This document shows, piece by piece, positions 15,776 to 25,500 of a stretch of 54,538 nt of DNA (position 1 is its first letter; each line of letters begins with the position of its first letter). Both the position numbers and the translations under genes were made by a program. The stretch is taken from the NCBI GenBank assembly GCA_045596905.1, contig JAZODG010000046.1, positions 1 through 54,538 on the forward strand, written 5' to 3'. The stretch comes from RGIG1681 sp045596905 (GTDB lineage Bacteria; Bacillota; Clostridia; Christensenellales; UBA1242). Under the pieces are notes generated by a model. The model was given only the letters and a program-made list of their open reading frames with translations. It ran no database searches and was not told the DNA's origin.

Positions 15776-17062
15776 CTATTTAATAGTATTCTTCTCTTTT
15801 AAAAGATTTATAACCTTTTCAGAGATAATATTATTTTCAATAACTTCTCTTTGGCTTGGATTCATTGTCTTTTTGAGTTCTGCTGGTTTCTTTTTCATGT
15901 TCTTAGCAAGTTCTTCAATCTTTGCTTCAACTTCTTCTTCAGAAGCTGTGATGTTTTCTTGCTTAACAAGTTCATTCAAAACAAGAGTTGTTCTGATTTG
16001 TTTTTCTGTGTCAGCTTTTCTTGATTCTCTGAATTGTTTGTCGTCCATACCAACATATGCAAGATACATTTCATAGCTCATGCCTTGTGCTGCAAGTGAA
16101 CGTTTCATGTCTTCAACTGAGCGGCTGATTTGATTGTTAATCATAACGTCAGGAATTTCAACTTCTGCATTCTTAACAACTTCATCAACAAGTTTTTCTT
16201 CCAATTCTCTTTCAGCAGTCTTTTCTTTTTCTGCTTTGATTTTTTCTTTTGTGTCCTTCTTGAGTTCATCAAGTGTTTCAAATTCGCTAACGTCTGAAGC
16301 AAATGCATCATCAATAGCTGGAACTTGTTTTTCACGGATTGCAAGAAGTTTAACAGCAAATACAGCTGGCTTTCCTGCAAGTTCTTTTGCACCATATTGT
16401 TCTGGGAATGTTACGTTAACGTCTTTTGACTCATCAATTTCCATTCCAGCAACTTGGTCTTCAAAACCATTGATAAATGTGTGTGAACCAAGTTCAAGTT
16501 CATAATCTTTTGCTGTACCACCTTCAAAAGCAACACCATTCATTGAACCAACAAAGTCAATGTTTACAAGGTCACCCATTTTTGCAGGTCTGTCTTTAAC
16601 ATCAACAAATCTTGCTTGTTTTTCTTGAAGTTCTTCAAGCTTTGCAGTAACTTCTTTTTCTGTTACAGAAACTTTTGATTTTGAAACTTCAATACCTGTG
16701 TATTTTCCAAGAGTAACTTCAGGAACAAGAGTGATTGTTGCAACCCATTCAACGCCTTCTTTTCCAACATTTTTAACAGAAATGTCTGGATAGTCAACAG
16801 CTTGAATGTCTGTTTCTTTTTCAAGCATTTCGAAGAATGTTCTGTCACAAACTGTGTTAAGAGCATCTTCATAGAACAAAAATTCGCCATAAGTTTTTTC
16901 TAAAACTTTTCTAGGAATTTTGCCTTGTCTGAAACCATCAAGTTTATATTTACCTTTATTTTTTTCATAAGCTTTTTGAACTTCAGCTTCCCATTCATCA
17001 GCGTTCAAGCTAAAGTCAACAGTAATTTTTCCGTCTTTCTTTTCGTTTACTTTGTATGTCAT
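15776..17062 (-). CDS. tig: Trigger factor
   Basis: Ribosome-associated chaperone and peptidyl-prolyl isomerase that binds nascent chains at the exit tunnel. 428 residues with the three known parts: an N-terminal ribosome-binding domain carrying the GFRQGKIPRKVLEK signature (about residues 43-56), an FKBP-type domain (about 160-245, MGDLVNIDFVGSMNG...), and a long Glu/Lys-rich helical C-terminal domain. AAGGAG lies before the ATG. It is first in the tig-clpP-clpX transcript, as in many Bacillota, with a well-formed promoter at 17095-17123. Confidence 0.95.
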   Translation of the reverse strand: MTYKVNEKKDGKITVDFSLNADEWEAEVQKAYEKNKGKYKLDGFRQGKIPRKVLEKTYGEFLFYEDALNTVCDRTFFEMLEKETDIQAVDYPDISVKNVGKEGVEWVATITLVPEVTLGKYTGIEVSKSKVSVTEKEVTAKLEELQEKQARFVDVKDRPAKMGDLVNIDFVGSMNGVAFEGGTAKDYELELGSHTFINGFEDQVAGMEIDESKDVNVTFPEQYGAKELAGKPAVFAVKLLAIREKQVPAIDDAFASDVSEFETLDELKKDTKEKIKAEKEKTAERELEEKLVDEVVKNAEVEIPDVMINNQISRSVEDMKRSLAAQGMSYEMYLAYVGMDDKQFRESRKADTEKQIRTTLVLNELVKQENITASEEEVEAKIEELAKNMKKKPAELKKTMNPSQREVIENNIISEKVINLLKEKNTIK

Positions 17063-17094
17063 TATATTTCTCCTTAAAAATAACTAACATACCT

Positions 17095-17123
17095 ATTTTA
17101 ATAGTTTATGCCAGTTTTGTCAA
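17095..17123 (-). promoter_or_regulatory. Sigma-A promoter of tig-clpP-clpX
   Basis: Minus strand: consensus -35 TTGACA (17118-17123), 17-bp spacer, -10 TAAAAT (17095-17100). No CtsR- or HrcA-like inverted repeat was noticed around it. Confidence 0.75.
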
Positions 17124-17140
17124 GATTATATGAAGTATTC

Positions 17141-17167
17141 AATATAAAAACAGGGCGAACCCTGTTT
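17141..17167 (-). terminator. Terminator of the lspA-rluD unit
   Basis: Minus strand: 8-bp stem AAACAGGG/CCCTGTTT with a TTCG tetraloop (arms 17160-17167 and 17148-17155), then TTATATTG. It lies 36 nt after the stop of the last small membrane protein. Confidence 0.8.
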
Positions 17168-17203
17168 CCATTATTTTTATAAGTTTGTATTTATTTTCAT
17201 GCT

Positions 17204-17521
17204 TTACATAAGTGCGAAAAACACAACAGTAAATGCAAAGCAAATTGCAGCAAACACAAGTCTCACAATAAGCCAAGGCTTGCTCTCAACTGTTTTGTCA
17301 ACCAAGATGCAATCATCTTCAGTTGTTTGTTTGTGCATAAACACAAGTTTCACCGTGCAAAGCACAGTCAAAACCAAGAATGCCACGCCATATAAAATGA
17401 CTGAAATTCTCATTAATGCCATAGCGCCAACAAACTCATAAACAAGCACCAAAATCGATGCCGCTATAAGCGAAAAATAACTTGAATAATCAAGTGTTTT
17501 TAACATATCTTTTTTCTTCAT
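17204..17521 (-). CDS. Small membrane protein of unknown function
   Basis: 105 residues with three hydrophobic helices (about 17-36, 42-62 and 84-104) joined by a short acidic loop (TTEDDCILVDK). I recognise no family. AGGTG is near the ATG; the gene follows another three-helix protein by 10 nt and ends shortly before a terminator, so it belongs to the lspA transcript. Confidence 0.65.
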   Translation of the reverse strand: MKKKDMLKTLDYSSYFSLIAASILVLVYEFVGAMALMRISVILYGVAFLVLTVLCTVKLVFMHKQTTEDDCILVDKTVESKPWLIVRLVFAAICFAFTVVFFALM

Positions 17522-17531
17522 AATTCACCTA

Positions 17532-17852
17532 TTAAAAAATACTAATTACGTTTAAGAATACAATTGCACAAACTGCCACAACCCACAAAATCCACATCCA
17601 AAGTCTTCTTCTGTGTCTGATGTAACCGTGTGAAAGCAATACCAAAACAGCCCAGCCAATAGCGTTTGCAATACTTTGAAGTCTACCTGTGATGCTAGCT
17701 GAAATTCCACACAAGCCAAGCACATATGCAACAGCAAGTGCCAAACCACCAATAATTACTGCACAAAATGACAAAATATTTAAAAAATATGAGATTGAAA
17801 CTGATTTTTTTGTTGTAGTGGTTGTTGTTTGCGTTTTTTCTTTTTGAGTCAT
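17532..17852 (-). CDS. Small membrane protein of unknown function
   Basis: 106 residues. A Lys/Thr-rich cytoplasmic start (TQTTTTTTKK) is followed by three hydrophobic segments (about 22-45, 63-76 and 84-105), with a basic loop YIRHRRRLW between the last two. AAGGAG lies before the ATG. It has the same size and topology as the next gene, but no clear residue-level similarity was seen, so shared origin is unproven. Confidence 0.65.
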   Translation of the reverse strand: MTQKEKTQTTTTTTKKSVSISYFLNILSFCAVIIGGLALAVAYVLGLCGISASITGRLQSIANAIGWAVLVLLSHGYIRHRRRLWMWILWVVAVCAIVFLNVISIF

Positions 17853-17917
17853 AATTATATCTCCTTATATAAAAATTATATTATCATAAATTTTTCATGT
17901 CAAATAATTAAAAAGCT

Positions 17918-18829
17918 CTATTTTAGTTTATTTAAAAGTTTTTCAAAATATTCTGGAAGAGCACACTCAAACTGCATTCTCTTGCCAGTTGTTGGGTGTG
18001 TAAGCTCAAGCTTGTAAGCATGCAAAAGCTGTCCTTCAAGATTAAACTTTTGATTCTTGATTCCGTAGGTCTTATCTCCAACAATCGGGTGTCCTAAATG
18101 CTTTGAATGAACCCGAATTTGGTGCGTTCTGCCGGTTTCTAAAACAAACTCAACCAAACAGTAGTTTGTATATCTTTTAATAACTGTGTAGTGAGTTATT
18201 GCCTTCTTCCCTTCATCAGATACAGCCATCATTTTTCTATCGGTTTTGCTTCTTGCAATAAAAGTTTCAACCGTTCCTGAATCTTCTTTTAAATTACCCT
18301 CAAGGAGTGCTTGGTAATGCCTAAAACATGAATGCTCTGCAATCTGCCCTGCAAGTGATGAATGAGCCTTGTCATTCTTTGCAACCACCAAAAGCCCCGA
18401 CGTGTCTTTGTCAATTCTGTGAACAATGCCCGGTCTAATGTTATTGTCACATTTGCTCAAGCTGTCAAAGTGAAACAAAAGTGCATTAACTAGTGTATGG
18501 TTATATGCTCCAGGAGCTGGGTGAACAACCATGCCCTGTGGTTTGTTTATTATGGCAAAATCATCATCTTCATAAACAATATCAAGTGGAATATCTTCAG
18601 GTTCTGCGTTAATATCAAGCACATCTTTTGAAAATGATAGGCTGATTTTGTCGTTATTTTTAATCAAAAAACCTGCTTTTTGCGTTTTTCCGTTAACAAA
18701 CACTCTATCACTGTCAATCTGAAGTTTAACCTGTGACCTTGTCCAGCCAGTTTCGTTCGCAAGAAAAACATCAAGCCTTTGCTTGTCGTCTAAGTCTTCA
18801 ACTATGAGTTCTAAATTAAGCTCCAACAT
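17918..18829 (-). CDS. rluD: RluA/RluD family 23S rRNA pseudouridine synthase
   Basis: 303 residues: an N-terminal S4 RNA-binding domain (about 17-75, RLDVFLANETGWTRSQVKLQI), then the RluA-type catalytic domain with HRIDKDTSGLLVVAK holding the catalytic Asp140, and the RTHQIRVH motif. It isomerises uridines in large-subunit rRNA. The start overlaps the lspA stop by 14 nt. The lspA-rluD pairing is common in Bacillota and Gammaproteobacteria. RluD is the most likely member, but other RluA-type enzymes look alike. Confidence 0.88.
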   Translation of the reverse strand: MLELNLELIVEDLDDKQRLDVFLANETGWTRSQVKLQIDSDRVFVNGKTQKAGFLIKNNDKISLSFSKDVLDINAEPEDIPLDIVYEDDDFAIINKPQGMVVHPAPGAYNHTLVNALLFHFDSLSKCDNNIRPGIVHRIDKDTSGLLVVAKNDKAHSSLAGQIAEHSCFRHYQALLEGNLKEDSGTVETFIARSKTDRKMMAVSDEGKKAITHYTVIKRYTNYCLVEFVLETGRTHQIRVHSKHLGHPIVGDKTYGIKNQKFNLEGQLLHAYKLELTHPTTGKRMQFECALPEYFEKLLNKLK

Positions 18830-19298
18830 CTTCTTCTTTTGAACTTTCCTTTTCTTCTTTATTTGGTTTTCTTAAGAACACTAGGCACACACAGAACAAA
18901 ATTGTTCCGATTGTTATTGCCATATCTGCAACATTAAATATTGCAAAATTAATAAACTTTAAATAAATAAAATCTCTAACGCCCTTGAAAATTATTCTAT
19001 CAACAAGGTTTGATAAAGTACCAGCCAAGATTAATGAAATTGAGATTTTTTCAAACCTGGTTTTAAGCCATTTTTTTGAGATTATCAAATATACAAACAA
19101 TATCGATGCAAGCGAAGAAGTTATGATAAACACCCAGCTGTTTCCCTCAAACATAGAAAAAGCCACACCTGTGTTTAAGGTGCTTTCAAACCACAATAAA
19201 TTGCCAATAATTGACCTTGCTGGTGAACCATATACAATAAACTTTGTTATTTGGTCAATAATGACAATAACAGCCATACAAATAAAGCTTGTTATCAT
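18816..19298 (-). CDS. lspA: Lipoprotein signal peptidase
   Basis: Four-helix aspartyl peptidase that cleaves lipoprotein signal peptides after lipidation. 160 residues with the family motifs DQITK (15-19), LNTGVAFS (41-48), GTLSNLVDR (catalytic Asp100), VRDF (107-110) and FNVADM (catalytic Asp125). The C-terminal tail is charged (NKEEKESSKEED). There is no Shine-Dalgarno sequence, and the best promoter places the transcript start at or within one base of the ATG, so the mRNA may be leaderless. Confidence 0.92.
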   Translation of the reverse strand: MITSFICMAVIVIIDQITKFIVYGSPARSIIGNLLWFESTLNTGVAFSMFEGNSWVFIITSSLASILFVYLIISKKWLKTRFEKISISLILAGTLSNLVDRIIFKGVRDFIYLKFINFAIFNVADMAITIGTILFCVCLVFLRKPNKEEKESSKEEDVGA

Positions 19299-19304
19299 AA
19301 TTAA

Positions 19305-19333
19305 ATTTTAACATAACCAATAAAAAAAGACAA
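19305..19333 (-). promoter_or_regulatory. Promoter of lspA, overlapping the upstream terminator
   Basis: Minus strand: -35 TTGTCT (19328-19333), 17-bp spacer, extended -10 TG-T-TAAAAT (hexamer 19305-19310). The -35 lies in the 3' arm of the giant-locus terminator. The predicted start (about 19298) coincides with the lspA ATG. Confidence 0.65.
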
Positions 19334-19352
19334 GGTTATAAAACCCTGTCTT
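19319..19352 (-). terminator. Terminator of the giant secretion-like locus
   Basis: Minus strand: 11-bp stem AAGACAGGGTT/AACCTTGTCTT containing one G-U pair (arms 19342-19352 and 19327-19337), 4-nt loop, then TTTTTATTGG. It lies 40 nt after the last gene of the locus. Confidence 0.85.
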
Positions 19353-19392
19353 GATAGTTTGATTAAAACAAATTGTTAAAATTTGTTATATG

Positions 19393-22300
19393 TTATGGAT
19401 TTCCACCACCCTGTTGTTGGTTTCCACCTTGTTGTTGATTTCCACCACCCTGTTGTTGATTTCCGCCGCCTTGTTGTTGGCTTCCATCATCTTTGTTTCC
19501 GTCTTTTTTCTTTGGAGACTTGTTTCCAAGGTCAATTTTTGTTCCATAAGCTTTGTTGAAGACATCAAGTTTTTCCTGAACTGCTTCAGGAGCTTCTTTG
19601 CTCTTCAACGCTTCAAGCAGATCTTTCTTGGCCGATCGTCGATTTGCCTCTTCCGTTATTTCCTTAGTTTTCTGGATAGCGGCTTTCGCAACTGCACTTC
19701 CCGGCAGGTTCTCAGCAACGGTTGCCATCGCTGATTGTGCTTTTTCAAGAATCATTTTAAATTTTTGGTTTGGTGGAGAAACAATAAAGTTTACTGTTTT
19801 TGCCACATTTTTAACAATCTTAATCATTTCGGTTCCGGCGTTGTTATCAAGGTCAGTACCACCGGCAATGTTTTGGATAGCTCCATAGAATGTTTCAGCT
19901 TGACCACCCTTTCCAACAGGAGCAATAACGCTAAATAATGCAAGTTGGAACATAAGTGCCAAGATTCCATTTAAGAACTTAACCATATGTGAATACTTCA
20001 GTTCAAAAGCACCAAATGTAACGGTTCTTCCTATTGTCATAAGTGCTTTTGAAAGCCTTGTTGCGGCCAGATTGTTTTGAAGTTCATTTATTGTAAAGAA
20101 CTCTATTGTGTCAATGATTGGTATCAGCAAGAACGTGAAGTTTATTGCCAGAATTAAACCATACGTTGACAGCAGTTTTCGAATAAACGAATCAACCCAT
20201 TTTGAATATCCGTTTGTGCCCTTTCCATCTTTGCCTTCCAGCAGTGGCAGGGTTGCAGTTGCAAGTGGATATATCAGTATGAGCATAAACAAGTCTAATG
20301 ACCTAGCAATCAGCGCAAACACAGATTGGAAACAAATCTTTAAGAAAATTGCCGTTCCAACAACCAAAATAACATAGTTAATTGAAAGTGGATTGAACAA
20401 GTTTGATAAATTGATACCATACAAGCTCTTTGACATACTTGATGTTAATGCATCAGAGAAGAAATAGCTTATATGAAGTTTTCCTCCGGATAATGTGAAA
20501 ACATTAATGGTTTTGTTTGTATATTCCAATGCAAGTTTGCTTGGGTCTAACGATAGGTCAGGAACAAGACTTGCAGGCTTGAATAATGAAGTGATAAAGC
20601 TTATACCAGCTCCAAGAGCCCCCATTATTCCACCGTTTTCGTCGGTTTGTGTTTGTTGCAATCCTGCAGCATCTGTGACTGTTTTTGATGAAGCATATTC
20701 AAGCTCATCTCTATAGAACATTATGTCGCCAGATGTTGTTTTATAGATTGCAGTTGGATATCCATTTTCAGTAAAGATACCCTTTGCAACAATAATGTTA
20801 CCTGTCTCTAAATATTCACTTTCAAAAACAGATTCTTCAAATCTATAACCAACATAAAGTGGTGAATAGACATTTTCTACTGTTTTTTCATAAAGTGTTG
20901 TTGTGCCCATGTCATAATAAATGTCGTTATATTCAAAGTAAAAATCGGTTCCGTCCATTTTTTCATAATCATTATCTATCTTATAATAATATGTTTGACC
21001 AGGTACAACCTTTGATGCTTTCTTATATTCAAAATTAAGTTTTTTGATATTGAACTTGCGTTCATAATACAAATCAACTTTTTCATAGTTTGTTCCATCT
21101 TGAATATAAATGTCACCTATTTCTCTATAAAGTGAGTCTTCTAAGAAATAATTTCCTGATTCACTAACTGCAAATGAATCTGTTTCAGTGGCAGTTGAGA
21201 TAATGTATTTTGCACCTTCAACTTCATCAACAGCACCCTTAATATGGGTGTATGTGTGAGATTGATTGAGATAGTTTGACTTGAATTGAATATATTTATA
21301 ATGTTTATTTATAAAAGCTTCTCTAACAGCTACGAAATCATAAGTAATTCCAAGTTTTCCCACAGGATCTGTGGTTGAAGGATCGCTAGTATAAAGTCTA
21401 ATATCATAAAGATTAATCAAGTTTCTAAAAATACTTTCACTGTCTTTTGCTGACTCTAAAACATCTTCAATGGTTGTAAAATAAACAGGTTCCATTGTGT
21501 CCATGGCATACTCAATAACATCTGCCATAACATAATATTCTTCAGGATACGCTTCAAACTTTGCAAACTTATCGGTTGAGTTTCCATGATCAAAATATTC
21601 ATAATATTTCTTCTCAAAATCACTAAATGTATAGAAACCACCAGTTGGAGAGAATGAAGAGCCTTCCTTGTTTCGTTTATCTATGTTATCAAGGTTTTCA
21701 AGTAAACCATATGTTAAATAGTTATCAACGCCCGTTTTATATTGACTTGAATTGAATGATGAGAGTTTTGGGAAATAGTTGTTACCAAACACATTAACTG
21801 TGAAGTTGATAGCATCTTTTCTGTTTTCACCATCGAAGTCAAACTTAACAGGCACTTTTGCGCCGTCTTCAGCATAGATTCTATACCGATTTGCAGCAGT
21901 GGCAGAAACATTGAAAATTCTAGCTGAAAGCGAATTTGTATTTGAAAGGTTTGTTGCATTAAACAAAGATTTCAAAAGAATGTTTGATGCCAAAATGCCC
22001 ATGATAGCCATAATTGGTGTGATGATAATAAAGAAGAACGCCTTAAGCATACTCTTTACAACCGTGTTAACTTTCGTTCCACCAGACTTATCGCTAAGTG
22101 AGCTCATATTGTTTTTAATAATAGCAATTATTGCACAAACAATAATGATAATTATTGCTATTGCAATAAAGTTTCTAATTATTTGAGTAACAAGTTTTGT
22201 GTTGTTAATCAAAAAATTAAACACCATATCTGAGTCGGCAGATGTCATGGACGCAAGTGATGAAGTGTCCATTGTTACACCAGCCAACTGCAAGATATAG

Positions 22301-22497
22301 AAATACATAACATCAATAAGATACATTGCCCATTTGCATGAGAAATACATCAACTGTGCTAGTTTTGTTAATAGATTTGTGAACAATGTTCCAAAATCAA
22401 AAAGCGAATTTGAAACTGCATCTGCAGCAAGAAAAACAGATGACAACTTATTCATCAATAAGCTTGGTATAAGTTTAACAAAACTTAAAACTCCCAT
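19393..22497 (-). CDS. VirB6/TrbL-like membrane protein, smallest of three paralogues
   Basis: 1034 residues; this is the minimal version of the shared architecture. The N-terminal membrane part has CKWAMYLID near 54-62, helices at about 105-127 and 150-172, and then ANRYRIYA at 202-209. An ectodomain of about 475 residues (215-690) carries EYYVMADVIEY near 320 and IVAKGIFTENGYPTAI near 567. The second membrane part (about 706-861) has the pattern RSLDL...YPLATATLP, then KWVDSF, then STYGLILAIN, typical of VirB6/TrbL channel components of type IV secretion. The tail (about 865-1034) is cytoplasmic, helical and charged, ending in GGGNQQQ repeats. AGGAGG precedes the ATG. It is the last gene of the 35-kb locus. 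The VirB6 assignment is by topology and pattern, not by a database search. Confidence 0.72.
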   Translation of the reverse strand: MGVLSFVKLIPSLLMNKLSSVFLAADAVSNSLFDFGTLFTNLLTKLAQLMYFSCKWAMYLIDVMYFYILQLAGVTMDTSSLASMTSADSDMVFNFLINNTKLVTQIIRNFIAIAIIIIIVCAIIAIIKNNMSSLSDKSGGTKVNTVVKSMLKAFFFIIITPIMAIMGILASNILLKSLFNATNLSNTNSLSARIFNVSATAANRYRIYAEDGAKVPVKFDFDGENRKDAINFTVNVFGNNYFPKLSSFNSSQYKTGVDNYLTYGLLENLDNIDKRNKEGSSFSPTGGFYTFSDFEKKYYEYFDHGNSTDKFAKFEAYPEEYYVMADVIEYAMDTMEPVYFTTIEDVLESAKDSESIFRNLINLYDIRLYTSDPSTTDPVGKLGITYDFVAVREAFINKHYKYIQFKSNYLNQSHTYTHIKGAVDEVEGAKYIISTATETDSFAVSESGNYFLEDSLYREIGDIYIQDGTNYEKVDLYYERKFNIKKLNFEYKKASKVVPGQTYYYKIDNDYEKMDGTDFYFEYNDIYYDMGTTTLYEKTVENVYSPLYVGYRFEESVFESEYLETGNIIVAKGIFTENGYPTAIYKTTSGDIMFYRDELEYASSKTVTDAAGLQQTQTDENGGIMGALGAGISFITSLFKPASLVPDLSLDPSKLALEYTNKTINVFTLSGGKLHISYFFSDALTSSMSKSLYGINLSNLFNPLSINYVILVVGTAIFLKICFQSVFALIARSLDLFMLILIYPLATATLPLLEGKDGKGTNGYSKWVDSFIRKLLSTYGLILAINFTFLLIPIIDTIEFFTINELQNNLAATRLSKALMTIGRTVTFGAFELKYSHMVKFLNGILALMFQLALFSVIAPVGKGGQAETFYGAIQNIAGGTDLDNNAGTEMIKIVKNVAKTVNFIVSPPNQKFKMILEKAQSAMATVAENLPGSAVAKAAIQKTKEITEEANRRSAKKDLLEALKSKEAPEAVQEKLDVFNKAYGTKIDLGNKSPKKKDGNKDDGSQQQGGGNQQQGGGNQQQGGNQQQGGGNP
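19396..19487 (-). repeat. GGGNQQQ tandem repeats at the C terminus of the 1034-residue protein
   Basis: Four short units of the pattern QQQGGGN/QQQGGN encoded by nearly identical DNA (plus strand: ttgttgttg...tttccacc). A matching run occurs at 50190-50277 inside the 5096-residue protein. Confidence 0.85.
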
Positions 22498-22508
22498 CTA
22501 TTTTCCTC

Positions 22509-25500
22509 CTACAGTATTGTATCAAATGTCTTTTTGAATTCAGCTGCATTTTGAGCTTGTTTCTTCTTTTTAGCAGCCATTTGTTCTTTTTTCTTGTTAG
22601 CTACAGAAGACCCTGCTGCACTAGCTTTGTCTTTATCTACACCGTAACCAACCAATGCCTTTTCAATTTCCTTTCCGTCACGCTTTGCTGCAAGCGTTTT
22701 ACCAATGTCGGCAACTTTCGACACAAGCTTTGCTCCAGGAATCAAATCCTGAGCCGTTGAAACGGCTGCGTCTTTCATTTGCAACAATGCCTTTCCACTC
22801 ATAACAGCACCGGCTTTCTTAGCCATAGCTGAAAGGTCGTTTGTAAGGTTTTTGATTTTTTGAGTCATTGGTCCAGGAGTTCCAATTGGAGAATCTGGAC
22901 TGATAACTTTTTGTCCTGTGATGATTGGAAGTAATGCTTTTGGTATTGACTTGATGATGTAAACACCAGCAATTACCCACATACACCTTAAGACACTATT
23001 CAAGAGATTATAAGTGATAAAGTTTCCAAGTCCACCAATCTTAAATATGCTGTGATAGGTTGAAACAGCTAGGAAGCTATCAACATTATAAATCGCTTCA
23101 AATAATATGAAGTATGAGCTAAATCCAAGTATATAACCTATACACCCGAATAGAGCACCTTGCATATCTTTTACCCAGTCATTGAATGATTTGCTTTGGT
23201 TCTTTTCTGACATTGATCTCATTGCAATAACCATTGGACTGATTATGAACAATACAAGCAAGTCAAGAAGTCTTCTCATAACACCAAGCGAAGCATTAAC
23301 AAGAATTGGGAATAATGTGAGTAAAGCCATAATACAAAGTATTAAGCTTTGACCACTAAGCACATAGAAGTTTGAGAATTCATCAAGAACTGAAATTGCA
23401 CCAAAGTCATCTGTTTGAGCAATCAAATATACATTGTTAAGTTGAATGTAATTTGCGCTAACATCTGATTTGAATGAAGACTTAATGTTGTCTTTACCTG
23501 TATAGGTTGTGCCGTTGCCAATACCAGATGTGAATGATGATGACATCGTAAATGATGTATAGTTCTTTGTTGAAACTCTGTTTACAGCTTGTGAAAGCTG
23601 TGCATAGTTTGCACCAACACCGGTGTTTGCACCAAGGTCGGTTCTGTAGAATGTTACAGAGTTATAAACTGTTTCAGTTGTTGCAAACAATTTCTTTTCT
23701 GTAACAACAAGTGGCTTGCTATGCTTTCTGATAGCTGTTGGATAACCATCAGCTGTAATAATACCCTTTGCCACGATTGGATAAGCAGCTCCAGCACTAT
23801 AATATTCTGTGTCAATAGTTGGGTAACCAGCAGCCACATATCTATCATAGTTGGTTGAGTTGTAGTTTCCGTTTGTCGCAAGCAATGGAATATAAAGGTT
23901 TGTTGCTGGGTTGTATGTACAAACAATAAATGTATCACCTATTGCTTCATCATAAACTTCACGTGCTTCACTGCTAATTTCAGACTTAACAACATCTGCT
24001 GTTGGTCTGTTTTCAAGATTAGCAAGTTTCAAAACAGATTGTTCTGTTTGATAAGAAACCTTCATTCCCACTTCTGCAAGGGTTGCAGCTTTAAGGAACA
24101 CATATGCGTTTCCATTATCTGGTCTTTCGTCTTTTGTAATAAATCTTCCAGCATATGTTCTAAGTGTATATGCTTGTGAAGGGTTTCCTGCAATACCACA
24201 TTCAAATTCAAATTCTGAGTTTACAAGTTGGAACAATGCAAGATATCTTCTTGCGTTTGACTCAGATGATTCATCTGCATATTGCTTATTTAAAATTACT
24301 GATTTGATAACTTCAATTTTAAATTTTTCAAATGAGATGTCATCAAGATTAATAACTCTAATTTCAGAACCATCTCCAGCATCTGCCACAAGCAAATAAT
24401 TCATAACTTTGCAGAAGATTTCATGAATGATATCAACGTTTGTTGCACCCTTATAGAATCTGTTGTTCACATCAAGGTCTGCATACTCTTTCGTTGCATC
24501 CGTATCGTCTGATGAGTCTTGCTTATAAATTGTATCGATATAGTCAAGCAACGCTGCACGTGTTGTTGCATCATCAAGTGCCGTTGCTTCATCATCACCG
24601 ATATAATTAATCAGGTCTTTTGCTGCACCAAATTTTGCATATGCATATTTGTTTGCATCACCTGGCACATCACTCTTTGGTTCTGAACCAACAATGAGTC
24701 GTGCAAGTGTTGACGATGAAATCATTGTATCTGCATGAGTGTTTGAAATGAAATGTCTAAGTATAAGCATTTCAAGGTTAGTTACTTTTGTTCCTGAATC
24801 ATAATAAACGTCATCTGTTAATTTGAGGACACTCTTATGATTTGGAGAAAGGTCACCAAGGTTTGTTAAATAATAAATTGTTGCTGTATAGTCTGCAATA
24901 TTTGATGCAAATCCACGAAGTTGTGGCCAACAATCAAGTTTTGTTTTGATAGCCTTGTCAACGCTGTCATAAACTTTGTTTGCGCTGATAATACCTGTGA
25001 AGTCTGCATTTGTATATTGTGCACCAACACCAACTGATTCAAGGAATGCACCACCATAAACATATTCTGCAAGTCTTGATGAGTCAACAGTTGACTTGAA
25101 TCTGTAGTCTTTATTTTTAACATTAAATTTGAAGCCACTTGAAACATAGTTTGCACCAAACTGTCCAAGTGTGAATGTAATGCTTCTCTTATAAATCTTA
25201 TCAAGGATTTTTTGTGTTGCGATATAGTTGTCAAGTTGAAGTTTAACATCACTGAACTTGTTCATAACAACTTCAATGATTGGGTTATCAAGTTTCTTGG
25301 TTGAACCATTTGGAGTCTTTTCATTCATTGCAACTTCAGTAAGTTCTTCAAGTTCCAAAATAACACTGTTAACTTTGTCCCTATAAGTAACAACTCTATC
25401 CCATGAAGCTTTGATGCTTATGTCAACGTCCAAGCCGATAGCTTCCAAAATCTTTTCGAACAAATCGCCGATTGGTCCTTCAGCTAAGAACTCAGCTAGT

